The position numbers and the translations under genes were made by a program. A stretch of 64,000 bases of DNA from Earliella scabrosa (lineage: Eukaryota; Basidiomycota; Agaricomycetes; Polyporales; Polyporaceae): positions 2,418,001-2,482,000 of the forward strand of contig JABYQQ010000003.1 in assembly GCA_022605405.1 (NCBI GenBank), written 5' to 3'. Positions 10,004 through 22,081 of this stretch are shown one piece after another. Below the pieces are notes generated by a model. That model was not told the origin of the DNA. It did not search any database and saw nothing but the letters and a program-made list of their open reading frames with translations. The number at the start of each line of letters is the position of its first letter. Positions within the stretch are counted from its first letter, which is position 1.

Positions 10004-10190
10004 ACCTCATGCCCGGTTGATCGCTCCGTGCGTCGCATGCGTCACGCTGCACGCCGGACGTCCTGCGCCCAGTGTCGTCTGGTATGCAAGCTCACCCGTT
10101 GACCGGACGTCGACAGGCTCGTTGTGCGCCCACCTCATGCCCGGTTGATCGCTCTGTGCGCTGGTACGCCAGACGTCCTGCGCCCAGTGT
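10004..10190. repeat. Imperfect direct repeat of about 60-70 bp
   Basis: Copy 1 (10004-10075) and copy 2 (10132-10190) both begin ACCTCATGCCCGGTTGATCG and end GACGTCCTGCGCCCAGTGT. Copy 2 lacks about 13 bases from the middle of copy 1. The centre-to-centre distance is about 120 bp. It looks like a local segmental duplication and not a known element. Confidence 0.6.
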
Positions 10191-10886
10191 GCGGTTCATG
10201 CGAGCCCTAGACCGAAGGTCAATGAACAGCGACGTCGGTGGGTATGCCCACGGCGTCGCATGCAAGACCAAGGTACGTCCATCGGTTGCCCCGGTGGTGT
10301 TGTCGCTCAAGTCCCGTTTGCAGAAGTCGGATGCGTGGATAATGGGACCCATCAAGGAATGTGAGTATCTCCTCTCACTCTGCACGGCAATCTCGTACTT
10401 ACGGAGTGCAGATTAAATTGCCCGGGCCGCTGAAGGACTTAATGACATGATATGACATCGCAACAGCGACGCCCCTCAAGTGCCAGGCGTCGCAAAAAAT
10501 GATATGGTACGCGGCCGCCTATCGCTTCCAACGCTCTTCGAGTCTTCGACTTCATCGCTAACGTGCTTCCAGAGAAGCAAGATAAATTATGATTATTATT
10601 TCCTCAAGCGCCGCTCCTGGGCTCTCCAAACGACCCTCGAGTCAAGAACGGCTCCCGAGGTACGGTCAGCGGTCGTCAACGTTGGCGCCGCTGTTCCGGG
10701 CGCGGGCCTCTTCGCGGCCCTCGGGACTAGTACCCACTTCAGTGGGGAAGCTAACGTGCGCCGAAAGCTCTGTAGTTTACTGCCTCCCCTGTACTTGGTG
10801 ACCAATATTATATTCCTTCTTCTACGATATTGCCGTGGGTGACCGATCAACTCAGACCCAAGAAACAGGACAAGCATCAGCAAGAA
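10191..10886. other. Gene-free stretch downstream of Ku80
   Basis: The right end holds the Ku80 3' UTR. A 120-codon open frame (10480-10842, +) has no splice structure or recognisable motif. Confidence 0.35.
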
Positions 10887-13800
10887 TCACTCCTGTATGA
10901 ACTGAAGATGACAGTGAGTCGTTGAGCAGGAAACAATGTTGTAGTCATTCACCTTCTGCGCCTCGCTCTCCGTGATATTGGACTTGCCGCCAGCTTTCGA
11001 TGCTTCCGGCTTGGTAATGAAGCTCAGCGGCCGGCCCACGCTGCGAACCTTGTCCCAGAAGTCCTTGTTTCCAGGCTTCTGCTCCAAGCACGTATCCCGC
11101 AGTTCTCGTACGAACCTATTCCATGCACTCAGTTAGCAGCAACCCCGAAACCGAGTTCAGAACAGACACATACGTATTCCAGGCGTCGATCTCGTCCTCC
11201 TGCGAGGGGCACATTCAGAAGACTGAAATAGACGACGAAGGCCGACGAGCGTACCTCAAGCGCAACCTTCCTCAGCTCCTGCATGCACCCGATCATCTCA
11301 TCAAACCGCCTCGACGCAAACGGCTGCGTCACCACCTCCTTGATCACGAATGCAAGGTCCTCCACCGCCTTCGTCACCACGTCCCCGCGCGCGATGTTCT
11401 GCCTGAAGTCATCGAGCGGAAACGACAGCCCGACAATTCGCCCCGGCGCGCGCATGCGGTCGATGACGGGCTCGGGCGACGGTGTCGGGAGCGACGTGCG
11501 TCCCGCGTCGTCCTTGGGCTTGCGCACGGGCACAGCGTCGAGCAGCAGCTCCTCGTCCTCCTCCGGCTCCTCTTCCGTCACGGAGCCGTCGGACCCTGCG
11601 TCGTCCTTCTTCTTCTGCTGAGGATGTGATTGCGACTGGCTCTGCGTGGGCCGCTGCGACTGTGAGGGCCCGGCGCGTCCGGGGCCTTTCGCGTCGAGCA
11701 AGAGCATCTCGTCGTCGTCGTCCCGCGCGCGGACGTGCTCGTCCTTCCGCACCCGGACGACCTTCTTCGGCACTAGACGCGTTGATGAGCATTGGGAACG
11801 GGGTTGGGATTTGCGGGAACGGGACGTACCTTCGCGGACGTTGAATGCCCTCTGGCATCCCTCGATGGCCTCCCGGGCGCGCTTGAGGATCCGGCGCGGA
11901 GGCTCGAGGTACTTGAGCAGCTCGGGGTGTGGCGGCGGGAGAGGCTGTCTGTTCAGGTCCTGTACGATGGCGCTGTGGAAGAGCGCTTGCTTCGTGCGAT
12001 GGATCGCGGGGTTGTAGGACAGCCGGGTGTCGAACCATGGCTCGCGGTTACTGGGACGGAGGGTGAGTGGCAGGTGCTGCAATACGTACCGGGACTTACC
12101 CTTCCTCGTCCTTCTCACCAGCATCGGAGAGGTCCATGGCGTCCACAAAGTCCTCCATGGCTGACATCTGCTCTGCCGTGGGGAGGTACGGGTGCTCTGT
12201 GACCACCTCGCCCTTCTTGTTGATCAAGGTCTCGAGCGATGCGAATGGGAAGTTGCGAACGTCATCCGCAAAGGGCATCTGCGAGACCGCTCAGTCATCT
12301 GATGGTACAACGACACGCTGTCACTCACTTGTACCCAGAGGAAGCAGTCAATTTCTTCGAACACCGACGGGAGGAGCACGCCCATCTTCGGGTCCATGTC
12401 GTCCTTGCTCACCCACCGCGCAATGGCCATTACGCCCTTCTCATACATCGCCTGCACCACACTCGACAGTGCGACCTGCTGCATCGGGCTCGCGGGGTCC
12501 GCCCACACGTAATACACCTCGCCCATGGCCAGCTCGCGCCGGAAGTTCTTCTTGTTGAAGAACCCGCAGATCTCGATGCCCTTGCGCGTCTTGAGCTTCG
12601 GGAAGCCGCCCTCCGGTGCGGGTGCGAACGACGCGCCGTACTTGTACCCGCGCACGAGCTCCTCCTTCTCGACCCTGACGAGGTGCTTATGGTCCGCCTT
12701 CGCCTTCGCGCCATCGTCGTCGTCTTCAGCGGGCTCCTTTTCGTCGACCTCCATGTCCTCATCGCCGTCTTTCTTCTCCTCTAGGTAGAACTCGGTGCGC
12801 ATGCGAAGCTGCGCGAATATCGCCCGATCCTCGTCTTCCTCCATCTTATCGTCCGCTTCTTCTTCTTCCTGCGTGCGCTTGCGGCGCGCGAACCTTTTCC
12901 AGCCCTTGGGACGCGCGAGAGCGGTGCATTTGCTCGTCTTGACGAAGATCTCGAGCGCTTCCTCTTCGCGCGTCTGGGTGTCGCCGAGACGCAGGACGGT
13001 GCCCATCATGGTGGACTTGACTTGCCGGATGTCGGGACGTGAGATCTCCTGCAGTGCGAAGTCACAGTTTCCAACAACTCCATTGTTCAGCTTAGAACAC
13101 AGGGTCTGGTAGAATGCCTCGTTCTCTTTCTGCGCGGGGTTGTCAGCAAGGAGCATGCGGATGAGGTGGCGACAACAAGACCTTGATGGTGCTCTTGTCC
13201 TCCTCTTCGAACGGCATCTCATCATCGTCAAAGTCAACCCCACTGCGTACACATACGTGAGTATTCGTGAAGGGAAGACGCCACAGGATACTTACACCAC
13301 AGTCAGACTGATGCCCAGGTCGTTCATCTTCTTGACGGTGGCCTCCCAATCTTCGATCTCCATTGGGTTCTCTCCGTCGGTTAGTATGACAATCTTACGC
13401 GTCCATGTCTTCTTGTTACCAAGGAATCTATCCTGGGTCTCGATGGCGACAATAAGAGCATCAATGGCTAAACCGAGCGTTAGCAGATTTCCCGCGAATT
13501 CGATTGGAATGTGACTCACGGTCCCCAGCTACTGTCGACGGCTTCAGCGTGGTTAGCTTCGCAAGAGTGCCGGAGTTCGGTTGTGCAATAGGGATGTACT
13601 CGGTGACGTGTTCGTAGCCGCCGTTCTGCTGGTTTATGACATTATTCGTGCCTGTGGGGGAGGGAATGAGTGAGAAACGAAGCAGAGACGCAGCGGAGTC
13701 ATATCACAACTTGAAGAGATATACCTTCAGTTCCGAAGAGAATGACGCCACATTTGTCCGTTTTGCGACCGTTGAAAATCTGGGAGGACTGTCGTGAGCA

Positions 13801-14083
13801 CTCTCCACGCAATATCTTGTGCTATTGGGTCGTCGCACCATTTCCTGAATCTTGAGCTGAACAAACTGCAATGACCACTCAAGATTGGTCATTTCTATGA
13901 CCTCCGAGTCCTTGCCGTTGGGACCGGGAACTTCGACTGGACGTGTCTTCCCCATGGACGACGATGTGTCCACGAGGAACATAGTGACAGTGTACTGTAG
14001 CGTACGAGATACATCAGCATTCACAAGCAGAGCTGTACAAGCAAAATAAATTCTCCACATACTCCTGCACGCTCCGCTGGCAT
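10887..14083 (-). CDS. KU80: Ku80 DNA end-binding subunit (KU80/XRCC5 type)
   Basis: A many-exon minus-strand gene starts with the short exon MPAERAG (14083-14063) spliced to TVTMFLVDTSSSMGKTR (from 13994). In order it shows a von Willebrand A domain with a MIDAS-like DTSSS, NGRKTDKCGVILFGTE and RKIVILTDGENPMEIEDWE (about residues 8-220); the Ku core barrel (about 13100-12100), with KAKADHKHLVRVEKEEL and MGVLLPSVFEEIDCFLWVQ; an arm with FDTRLSYNPAIHRTKQALFH and an acidic linker; and the helical C-terminal domain (ARGDVVTKAVEDLAFVIKE, DFWDKVRSVGRP), ending at TGA 10887. Ku80 pairs with Ku70 to load on DNA ends in non-homologous end joining and at telomeres. The promoter is shared head to head with the Snf2-type ATPase. 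Only a subset of splice sites was checked base by base. Confidence 0.9.
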
Positions 14084-14363
14084 GGTGGTGGTTGCGGATG
14101 AAGACGCGGTGAGTCGCGGCAACCCTGGGCGGGTCCGACGGCTCGACGCGCCACATTGACACGCGACGCGTCGCAGCCACGTGACCACCCCGTGGGCAAA
14201 TTTGAAGCTCCGTCTCGGAGTCAGAATACTGCGCGCTTTGTCAGCAATGGCTGTGCGGGTGGCCAGAGTCGACGCCGAAAACAACTTGGCCGACTATTGC
14301 AGTTGTACTCACGAGATCTGCGCGACGCGGTACCACCGTCGCGTCGCCGCCATCGACTCCGGA
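14084..14363. promoter_or_regulatory. Divergent promoter of KU80 and the Snf2-type ATPase, with MCB-like and E-box sites
   Basis: Only 280 bp separate the two start codons. ACGCGT (14166-14171) matches the MluI cell-cycle box bound by MBF in yeasts, and CACGTG (14178-14183) is a palindromic E-box, 7 bp away. Their use here is inferred from position. Confidence 0.5.
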
Positions 14364-17300
14364 ATGGCCGCCCCGAACATCGCCCCCAATCCTCAATCCG
14401 TTCCTCAGCCTCAATTCGCCAACCTTGCTGCCCAACAGCAGAACGTCAACAATGCCACCGTGCGCGAGCGCATGCAACAACTCGTTCAGGTGCGTGGTAT
14501 ACCCATTCTCGCCACATGTCCTCCGTGACTGCTCACCGCGACAACTGTTCCCCACAGCGCGCCAACTTTCTTCGTGCCAATGGTGCCACACCTCAGAATT
14601 CAGACGAGCTCGCGAAGATTTATAGGGTCATAACGGAGTTTCAACAGCGACAACGTGAGTGACAGGTTCCTGCTCTTCATCCTTTTGCATGGCTATATGC
14701 TATTGCTTTCCCCCATTGTCGCCACCTACACCCCCGCTATATCTCCTTGCGAGCCCGATGTTGCGGGCCTCCCGGGTGCACGATAGTCATTGCTGTGTCC
14801 ACTTGTAGGGGACAACGCGGTAGACGTTTCATGCATGAGCCGGCAGTAGTATCTTCTCAGCAGCTCCTTCCGGGTTCCATTTTCAAGTTCCCCATGCTCT
14901 TGTGCAGATGTTCTTCGCGCCTAGTAGGCTGCTGAAGACTCTGGGGTATCGCTCACTGGCAAGTGGAGACCTGCTCTTTCCCCTTGGTTATCCACCTTTC
15001 CTGTAACTCATACATTCTTCGATGCGGTCGATACGCTCGCTCGATCCTTACTTCTCGCATGAGCAACCTGCTTCCCGCAATATTTGACGACATCTGCTAA
15101 ACCAATGTCTATTTGACAGGACAAGAACAAGCCGCCGCAGAACACTCACATACAGGACTCAACGGCCAAGCTTCGATTGCACCTGTCGCCAACGGATTGC
15201 CCGCAACAAATGGGAACGCTCTCTCCTCCGGCCCCGTTCCTTCTCAGCCTTATCCCCAGGCTCCTCCAACACCCGTTTCCTTCACTCCCGATCAGATCAA
15301 CGCCCTTCGTGCCCAGATTCACGCATTCAAGCTCATCTCCCGCGGACTACCTGTGTCCGAGACAATTCAGCAAGCGATACGTGTTCCCAACCAAGCTGTC
15401 CCCGACTTGCAGACTCTCCTTCAAGGGCCCGACGTCAATGCACGAGTTGTCGACAGCGCCGTCAAGATCCACAAGAGTACGAACGGCACCCCGGTCAACG
15501 GCGTTGAGCATGCAACGCCAGAGGTTGTGCCACCTGTGGAGGTAGTGAAGGAGGAGGAAGTGGTGGATATGCCCATTGACGCAGACAAGATGCCCAAGGG
15601 CCCGTTCCTCGAGGACAATGTCGACTCAGGTATTTACCCATACAACGCCTATCTCCACCCCTTCCTACACCTCAAGCGCGATCCCAACGTCAACCCTGCT
15701 GTATGGGCGACCCGCATGCAGCGACTCCTGATACCCTCCATCATGCCCGCTGGACTCGATCCACACCAGGTTATCGAGGAGCGGAACGCATATATCGACG
15801 CACGCATCGACCAACGCATGCGGGAGCTGGAGAACATGCCCGCCACGATAGGAGACGGCGGCCTCGATAGCATGCTGGATGATCCCGAGAAGGACAAGGA
15901 GAACGCCGTTGAGCAGTCCCTCGAACAGCTCGTACATCCCCCACCCAGCGCGCATGGCAAGCTCCGTGCTCTCATCGAGCTCAAGTCGTTGCGCGTCCTT
16001 GACAAGCAGCGAGCACTCCGTGCCTCCGTGGCGGAGCGTCTCATGCACGGTTCACTACTCCCGCTCAACCGCACTGACTTCCGGAGGACACGCAAGGTGC
16101 AGCTCAGGGACATTCGTGCAACGGAGGCAGCAGAACGCAAGCAGCGGGCGGAACGCGAGAGGCGGGCGAAGCAAAAGCACCTCGAGCAGCTCGGTGTCAT
16201 CTGTGCGCATGGCCGGGAGGTCATCGCAGTCGGTCGCGCCGCACAGGAGCGCATCACTCGTCTCAGCAAGGCGGTCCTGTCCTTCCACTCGCATACCGAG
16301 AAGGAGGAGCAGAAACGCATCGAACGTCTCGCGAAGGAGCGTCTCAAGGCGCTCAAGAACGACGATGAAGAGGCGTACATGAAGCTCATCGACACGGCGA
16401 AGGATACGCGTATCACCCACCTCCTCAAGCAGACGGACGCCTACCTCGACTCCCTTGCGCAGGCCGTCGTCGAACAGCAGCGAGCTGAGGGCCATGAAGC
16501 GATCAACTTCGAGACCGAGGAGGGTCCCGTCAGCGAGGCGACGTTCGGTGCGAAGGCGTTCGGTATGGAGGAGGACAAGGGCAAGCTCGACTACTACGCC
16601 GTCGCTCATCGCATCAAGGAGAAGATCACACAGCAGCCTACGATTCTCGTCGGTGGTACGCTCAAGGAGTACCAGCTCAAGGGTCTCCAGTGGATGGTCA
16701 GCTTGTACAACAACAAGCTCAACGGTATTCTTGCCGATGAGATGGTACGGGCTTCGAAGTTTTCGTCTCCCATCGTGCGACGCTAACAGAGGAAACAATA
16801 GGGTCTCGGAAAGACAATCCAGACGATCTCCCTCATCACGTTCCTCATCGAGTCCAAGAAGCAGCGCGGACCGTACCTTGTTATCGTGCCACTGTCAACC
16901 ATGACTAACTGGTCCGGCGAGTTTGCGAAGTGGGCGCCGAGCGTGCGGATGATCTCGTATAAAGGCAACCCCACCCAGCGCAAGAGTCTCCAGACCGAAC
17001 TTCGCACGGGTAACTTCCAAGTCGTGTTGACCACGTACGAGTACATCATCAAGGATCGCATCCACCTGAGCAGGATCAAGTGGATCTACATGATCATTGG
17101 TACGTCTCCCTCAACCGTCTTGTCACGGGCCGTGCTGATTGCGCTGTACAGACGAGGGTCACCGTATGAAGAACACCCAGAGTAAACTTGCACAGACCCT
17201 GACGCAGTACTACCACTCGCGCTACCGACTCATCCTCACAGGAACACCCCTTCAGAATAACCTCCCTGAGCTGTGGGCGCTCCTCAACTTCGCGCTCCCA

Positions 17301-19804
17301 AAGATCTTCAACTCGGTCAAGTCGTTCGACGAGTGGTTCAACACGCCGTTCGCGAACTCGGGCACTGGGGATAAGATTGAGCTGAACGAAGAAGAGGCGC
17401 TGCTCATTATCCGTCGTCTGCACAAGGTGCTCCGTCCGTTCCTGCTCCGTCGTCTGAAGAAGGACGTCGAGTCGGAGCTGCCGGACAAGGTCGAGAAGGT
17501 CATCAAGGTCCGGATGAGCGCGCTGCAGTCGCAGCTGTACAAGCAGATGAAGAAGTTCAAGATGATCGCGGACGGCAAGGACGCGAAGGGGTGAGTACTA
17601 CCACTTCCATTGCTTGCGAGCGCTGAAAGCTGACGGCGTCTACAATAGCAAACCGGGAGGTGTCAAGGGTCTCAGCAACGAGCTCATGCAGCTCCGGAAG
17701 ATCTGCCAGCACCCGTTCCTGTTCGAGAGCGTCGAGGACAAAATCAACCCGAGCTCTATGATCGACGACAAGCTCATCCGGAGCTCGGGCAAGATCGAGC
17801 TCCTCAACCGCATTCTGCCGAAGTTCTTCGCCACCGGTCACAGAGTATGCCTTGCCACGCGTCCATGATATCTACCTACATTGGCTCATCTACTCTCCTA
17901 TCTAGGTGCTCATCTTCTTCCAGATGACCAAGGTGATGGACATCATGGAGGACTTCCTCAAGATGATGGGCTGGAAGTACCTCCGTCTCGATGGTGGCAC
18001 GAAGACCGAGGACCGTGCTGGGCATGTCGCTCTCTTCAACGCTCCCAACTCAGAGTACAAGGTCTTCATCTTGTCCACTCGCGCCGGTGGTCTTGGTCTC
18101 AACTTGCAAACTGCGGACACGGTCATTATGTAAGTCTATCACACTGTGCGGTACACTTAGTCCCTGACCCGCTGTGTACTCGTCAATAGCTTCGACAGCG
18201 ACTGGAACCCGCACGCGGATCTGCAGGCGCAGGATCGTGCGCATCGTATCGGTCAGACGAAGGTTGTCCGGATCCTGCGGTTCATCACGGAGAAGAGTGT
18301 CGAGGAGGCGATGTTCGCTCGTGCGCGGTACAAGCTCGACATCGACGACAAGGTCATCCAGGCCGGTCGGTTCGACAACAAGTCGACCCAGGAGGAGCAG
18401 GAGGAGTTCTTGGTACGTCTTTCCAGCGAACGTTGACATCGCACACATGCTGACATCGATATCTCGCAGCGTTCGATTCTCGAGGCCGACCAAGAGGAGG
18501 AGAACGAGGAGGCGGGGGACATGAACGACGACGAGATCAACGAGATCATCTCCCGTTCGGAAGAGGAGTCTGTGATCTTCCACGAGATCGACATGCAGCG
18601 CGAGCGTGAAGCCCTGGAGAACTGGAGGCGCGCTGGAAACCGCGGCAAGCCTCCGCCGCCGCTCATGCAGCTCGAGGAGCTGCCGGAGTGCTACCGGACC
18701 GACGAGCCGTTCGGAAACGAGAACGAGCTCGACGAGCTGGAGGGCCGCGGTCACCGTCGTCGTACCGTCGTCAACTACAACGACGGTCTCAGCGACGACC
18801 AATGGGCTTTGGTTTGTACAATTCGCTATCGAAACGAATTCGCGTTTGTGCTGACAAATCATCTAGGCGCTTGAGGAAGGCGAGGACCTGCAGGAGCTGT
18901 CCGCCCGCGCTCTGGAGAAGAAGGAGCGTCGCGCTCAGAACAAGCTCCTCCGGGACGTCGAGTCGAATGGTTCGCCTGCTCCTGACCTGGACACGCCTCG
19001 TAGCCGCAAGAGCAAGAAGGGCAAATCGAAGGCACCCGACTTTGATGCCATGACTCCCGTCAGCGGCAAGCGCAAGCGTGCGGGTGGCAAGTCGACGTCG
19101 ATGACGCCTTCGATCATCGACGATGACGATGATGAGAGGGATACCGTGAGTGGAATCTAATTGTATAGAGGTTGAAGCATACTAATCTGTGCCACAGAAA
19201 CGTCGTAAGACCAAGCAGGAGCTGCCGCCACCGATCAAGGAGAAGATGAAGAAGTCCCTGAACGACGTTCATAAGGCCGTGCTCAACCTTGAGGACGAGA
19301 CTGGCAGGAGGCGTAGTGATCTCTTCCGGGAGCTCCCTGACCGACGGGTGAGTTCAGAGTTTCCAACGCCGCCTATGCAAATGCTAACTTGCGTCATAGG
19401 AGTACCCTGACTACTATCAGCTCATCCAGCAGCCTATCGCGCTGTCGACCATCCGCAAGCGCATCAGCTCGCACTACTACAAGAACGTCCTCGACTTCCG
19501 GGAAGACATGCGCCTCATGTTCAACAACGCGCGGACATACAACCAGGAGGGCTCTTGGGTGTACGTTGACGCCGAGGAGATGGAGAAGGCGTTCAACGCC
19601 GCGTTCGAGAAGAACATCGTCGGCAGCGGATTGCCTGGTGCTCCCTCCGGCTCTGGCGGTGCAGGTGGCTCCAGTGGCGGCTACGACTCTGCGCTGACTC
19701 CGATGGACGAGGACGACCGCCCCGCGGCGCCCCGGAGCAAGAGCGCGCGGAGGCAGGTCATCAGCGACGACGAGTATATGACGCCGAGCGACGAGGAGGC
19801 CTGA
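14364..19804 (+). CDS. SNF2/STH1: Snf2/Sth1-type ATP-dependent chromatin remodeller with bromodomain
   Basis: Twelve exons (14364-14489, 14558-14654, 15120-16744, 16802-17099, 17152-17590, 17649-17844, 17906-18129, 18190-18412, 18470-18811, 18867-19145, 19198-19347, 19400-19804) join in phase to 1467 residues. Domains in order: QLQ ([18 protein letters not shown], about residues 130-165); HSA helix (about 350-430, [19 protein letters not shown]); SNF2 helicase with DEMGLGKT (about 610), DEGH (about 716) and helicase C ([36 protein letters not shown]; about 930-1060); SnAC-like acidic region; C-terminal bromodomain ([25 protein letters not shown]; about 1310-1410). This is the catalytic subunit of SWI/SNF or RSC, which slides and ejects nucleosomes. 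Length and layout fit either Snf2 or Sth1, and I cannot separate them by eye. Intron 2 (465 nt) is unusually long. Confidence 0.93.
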
Positions 19805-20671
19805 AGGTCGGCCCCTGTCGCGACACTCGACGCCGCTGTGGAATGGATGTTGTCTTGCATGGTCTGCTGCTCTCTTGGACTCTTCTCGTTCTGACTGGCT
19901 TTCGCATCTTCGGCATGTAGTACTATTTTGTAGTTATTAGTGACCTGTAATCGACATGCGAACGTTCGCATCGTACTACCTCGCTTGGGGTCGGTCATCC
20001 AGACCATCGACAGCACTGTTGCTGTCCTATGCTTACACGGGACCGATGGATGGTAGTGGGTGGTTCGCAGGGTACTGAACGCTGGTCGCTCAGTGGAGCA
20101 ACTACTAAAGTACGCATTTCCTGTGACCTCCTGTGGGGCCCTTCCGGCGTTATGATTTGGTAGTACCGAGGGACAGAGACGGTGCGACCGGCAGAGCGTG
20201 ATGCTTACAAGGGGGAACACGGTCGTGCAGATAGAGTCATCGCCGATGCTGGTCAACCAGGCGAATAACAGCGATATGGACCACGTCCCACACTGTCTCT
20301 GAAGGTTCGCTGCGTGGCCGACCACCTGACATGGGCGATCCCGAGGTGGATGTCGTTCGAACCATGGGTTGACAGTAGTTGTATTGGAATTCGGGCTGGC
20401 GGCGAGCAAACCCTTCTCATGACCGTCATTCGGGAACAAATTCGAAGTTCAAGGCTACATCCCGCCAGCGGGCCAGAGCATTGACCGCGTCGCCATATCG
20501 AGCATTACGTACAGTCCAGACAGTTACAACCACGACTACTCTACAAGCCTATGCATAATATACAGTGCGTGTTGGAGATGGCAAGAACGAAGAAGGGATG
20601 TCCGTACAATCACAAAACAGAAAACGGAGCATTCGAGTGCAGCAATACCGAGCAGTATCTGTAATCAGGGA
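19805..20671. other. Convergent intergenic region
   Basis: The stretch lies between the 3' end of the remodeller gene (+) and the 3' end of the gene at 20672 (-). No coding frame or repeat is evident. Confidence 0.4.
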
Positions 20672-21288
20672 CTACCATGGGTGAACCCTGCTTATGTTCT
20701 TGCTGTTGATGTACGAGATAACGCGAGGTTTCGTCTTGGTAAGCACGGGATATTCGCATCCGTCTTCAGTCTGCAAGATCGGACCACTCCGTGTCAGACG
20801 GGAACACAAGGAACAAAGAACACAAACCATAAGGCGGTACTCACATACTGCGGCGGGAACGCCTTGAGGTTGGCAATGGTGAAGTACTGCCAAGGATCTC
20901 GGCTTGAGCCTATCCGCACGCGAACGCGCTCTCCGGACTGCAAGTACGGCCACACCACTGTTAGCTACACGGTGGCCGCGGCGATGCTGCGGCGCAACCT
21001 TACCTCGAACCTGGGCCACTCGTCGAGTGGCGCGGCGTCTTCGGTATCTGCATCATAGGCCTCCGAGGGGGTAGCGCTCGGGGCCGCTCCCTTTGCAGCG
21101 TCCGCGTCCGGGAACTCTTCTTTCAGAGTCAGGTCCGCCACGCAAGAAAGCATCGCCAGTGGCGAGCTGTAGTGATTGGTCGATGCGAGCGAGCTGAGCT
21201 TCCTTGCGATTGTCTCTACGAACGCGAGGTCGTGCACCGTGAGGGCTGCATTATTGTGGTTGGTGGTGACTTGGGTGGATGAAGACAT
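20672..21288 (-). CDS. Small unrecognised protein, paralogous to the gene at 5658-6409
   Basis: Three exons (21288-21004, 20937-20845, 20770-20672) join in phase 0 to 158 residues. Exon 1 begins MSSSTQVTTNHNNAAL and holds a predicted helix (TVHDLAFVETIARKL), then an acidic and Ala/Pro-rich stretch ending DEWPRFE. Exon 2 encodes SGERVRVRI, W-x3-TIANLKAFPPQY. Exon 3 encodes CEYPVLTKTKPRVISYI and ends SRVHPW. Exon 2 is 31 codons against 33 in the 5658 gene, and both flanking introns fall at the same points of the alignment (before xGxRV and after the P-x2-Y), in the same phase. I do not recognise a named family. Function unknown. Confidence 0.6.
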
Positions 21289-22081
21289 CGGGCTGAGGGA
21301 TGACGGTGGGAGGTATGCTAGGACGAGTAGAAAGCTTCGGACGACGAGATCGTCGAGATCGAGCGGGATTATGGTAGAGTATGAGAGGTGATGGGAAGGG
21401 GGGTGTGAGGGTTAGTGGCGTGACACTGCGAAATACTGGGTAAGGATGCGCTGCCGGCCGACTTAACCACTGAGGGAGACAAAGAGGACGAGGAACAAAG
21501 AAGAGAGCAATGGGATGGTGGTTGGGCTTAAATGGGGGAGCACCGGAAGACGCCGCACAGGTCGCCTGTTGTTGTGGTCACGTCACGTGCGCTAAACCGT
21601 AACAACAACGCACTCACCTCGCGCTCCGCTGCGGAGCTTTGTGCGACATGAGTGGCACAAGGCAAGCGACATACCCGGAATCAATGCTTACACCGATCAA
21701 CGACGATCGCCTTCAGCATAAGGGATATTCTCGGGGTGGCCGACATTGCGCACAGGAGGATCCTGATCTTACTGAACCACATCCGAACATTCTCTTGCTC
21801 CGTCCACGCGATGAAACAGGAAGAAACCCGCCTGCAACTGCCATGAGTCCGACGATAAAGGTTTATCATACGCTTAACGTCTAGTCCGAAAGAGACAATG
21901 AGCACCGACGACTGAAGTTGTGCCACTCACCGGCCAAGCTTCATCAATGAGCCCGTGACTCGTGCAGTGGCCATCATAAGGAAGCGACACAAATGAGGCG
22001 AAGGGCAGCCAAGCGAGCCTTTTGATACAGCATGGTGATACACGGTGGCCCCTTACATGTCTACGATACAAAGAACCGATT
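21289..22081. other. Intergenic region with an E-box
   Basis: CACGTG occurs at 21584-21589, about 300 bp upstream of the minus-strand gene at 21288. The right part holds the ABC protein 3' UTR. I see no gene. Confidence 0.4.

Noticed and set aside
10480..10842. A 120-codon plus-strand open frame
   Set aside because: It has no recognisable motif, no promoter-like sequence and no splice structure; it was treated as chance.
11482..12202. Several plus-strand frames of 110-180 codons opposite Ku80
   Set aside because: They are antisense shadows of GC-rich Ku80 exons, which are supported by family motifs.
15649..16798. Minus-strand frames of 247-259 codons
   Set aside because: They lie antisense to the largest exon of the Snf2-type gene and have Ser/Arg-rich shadow composition.
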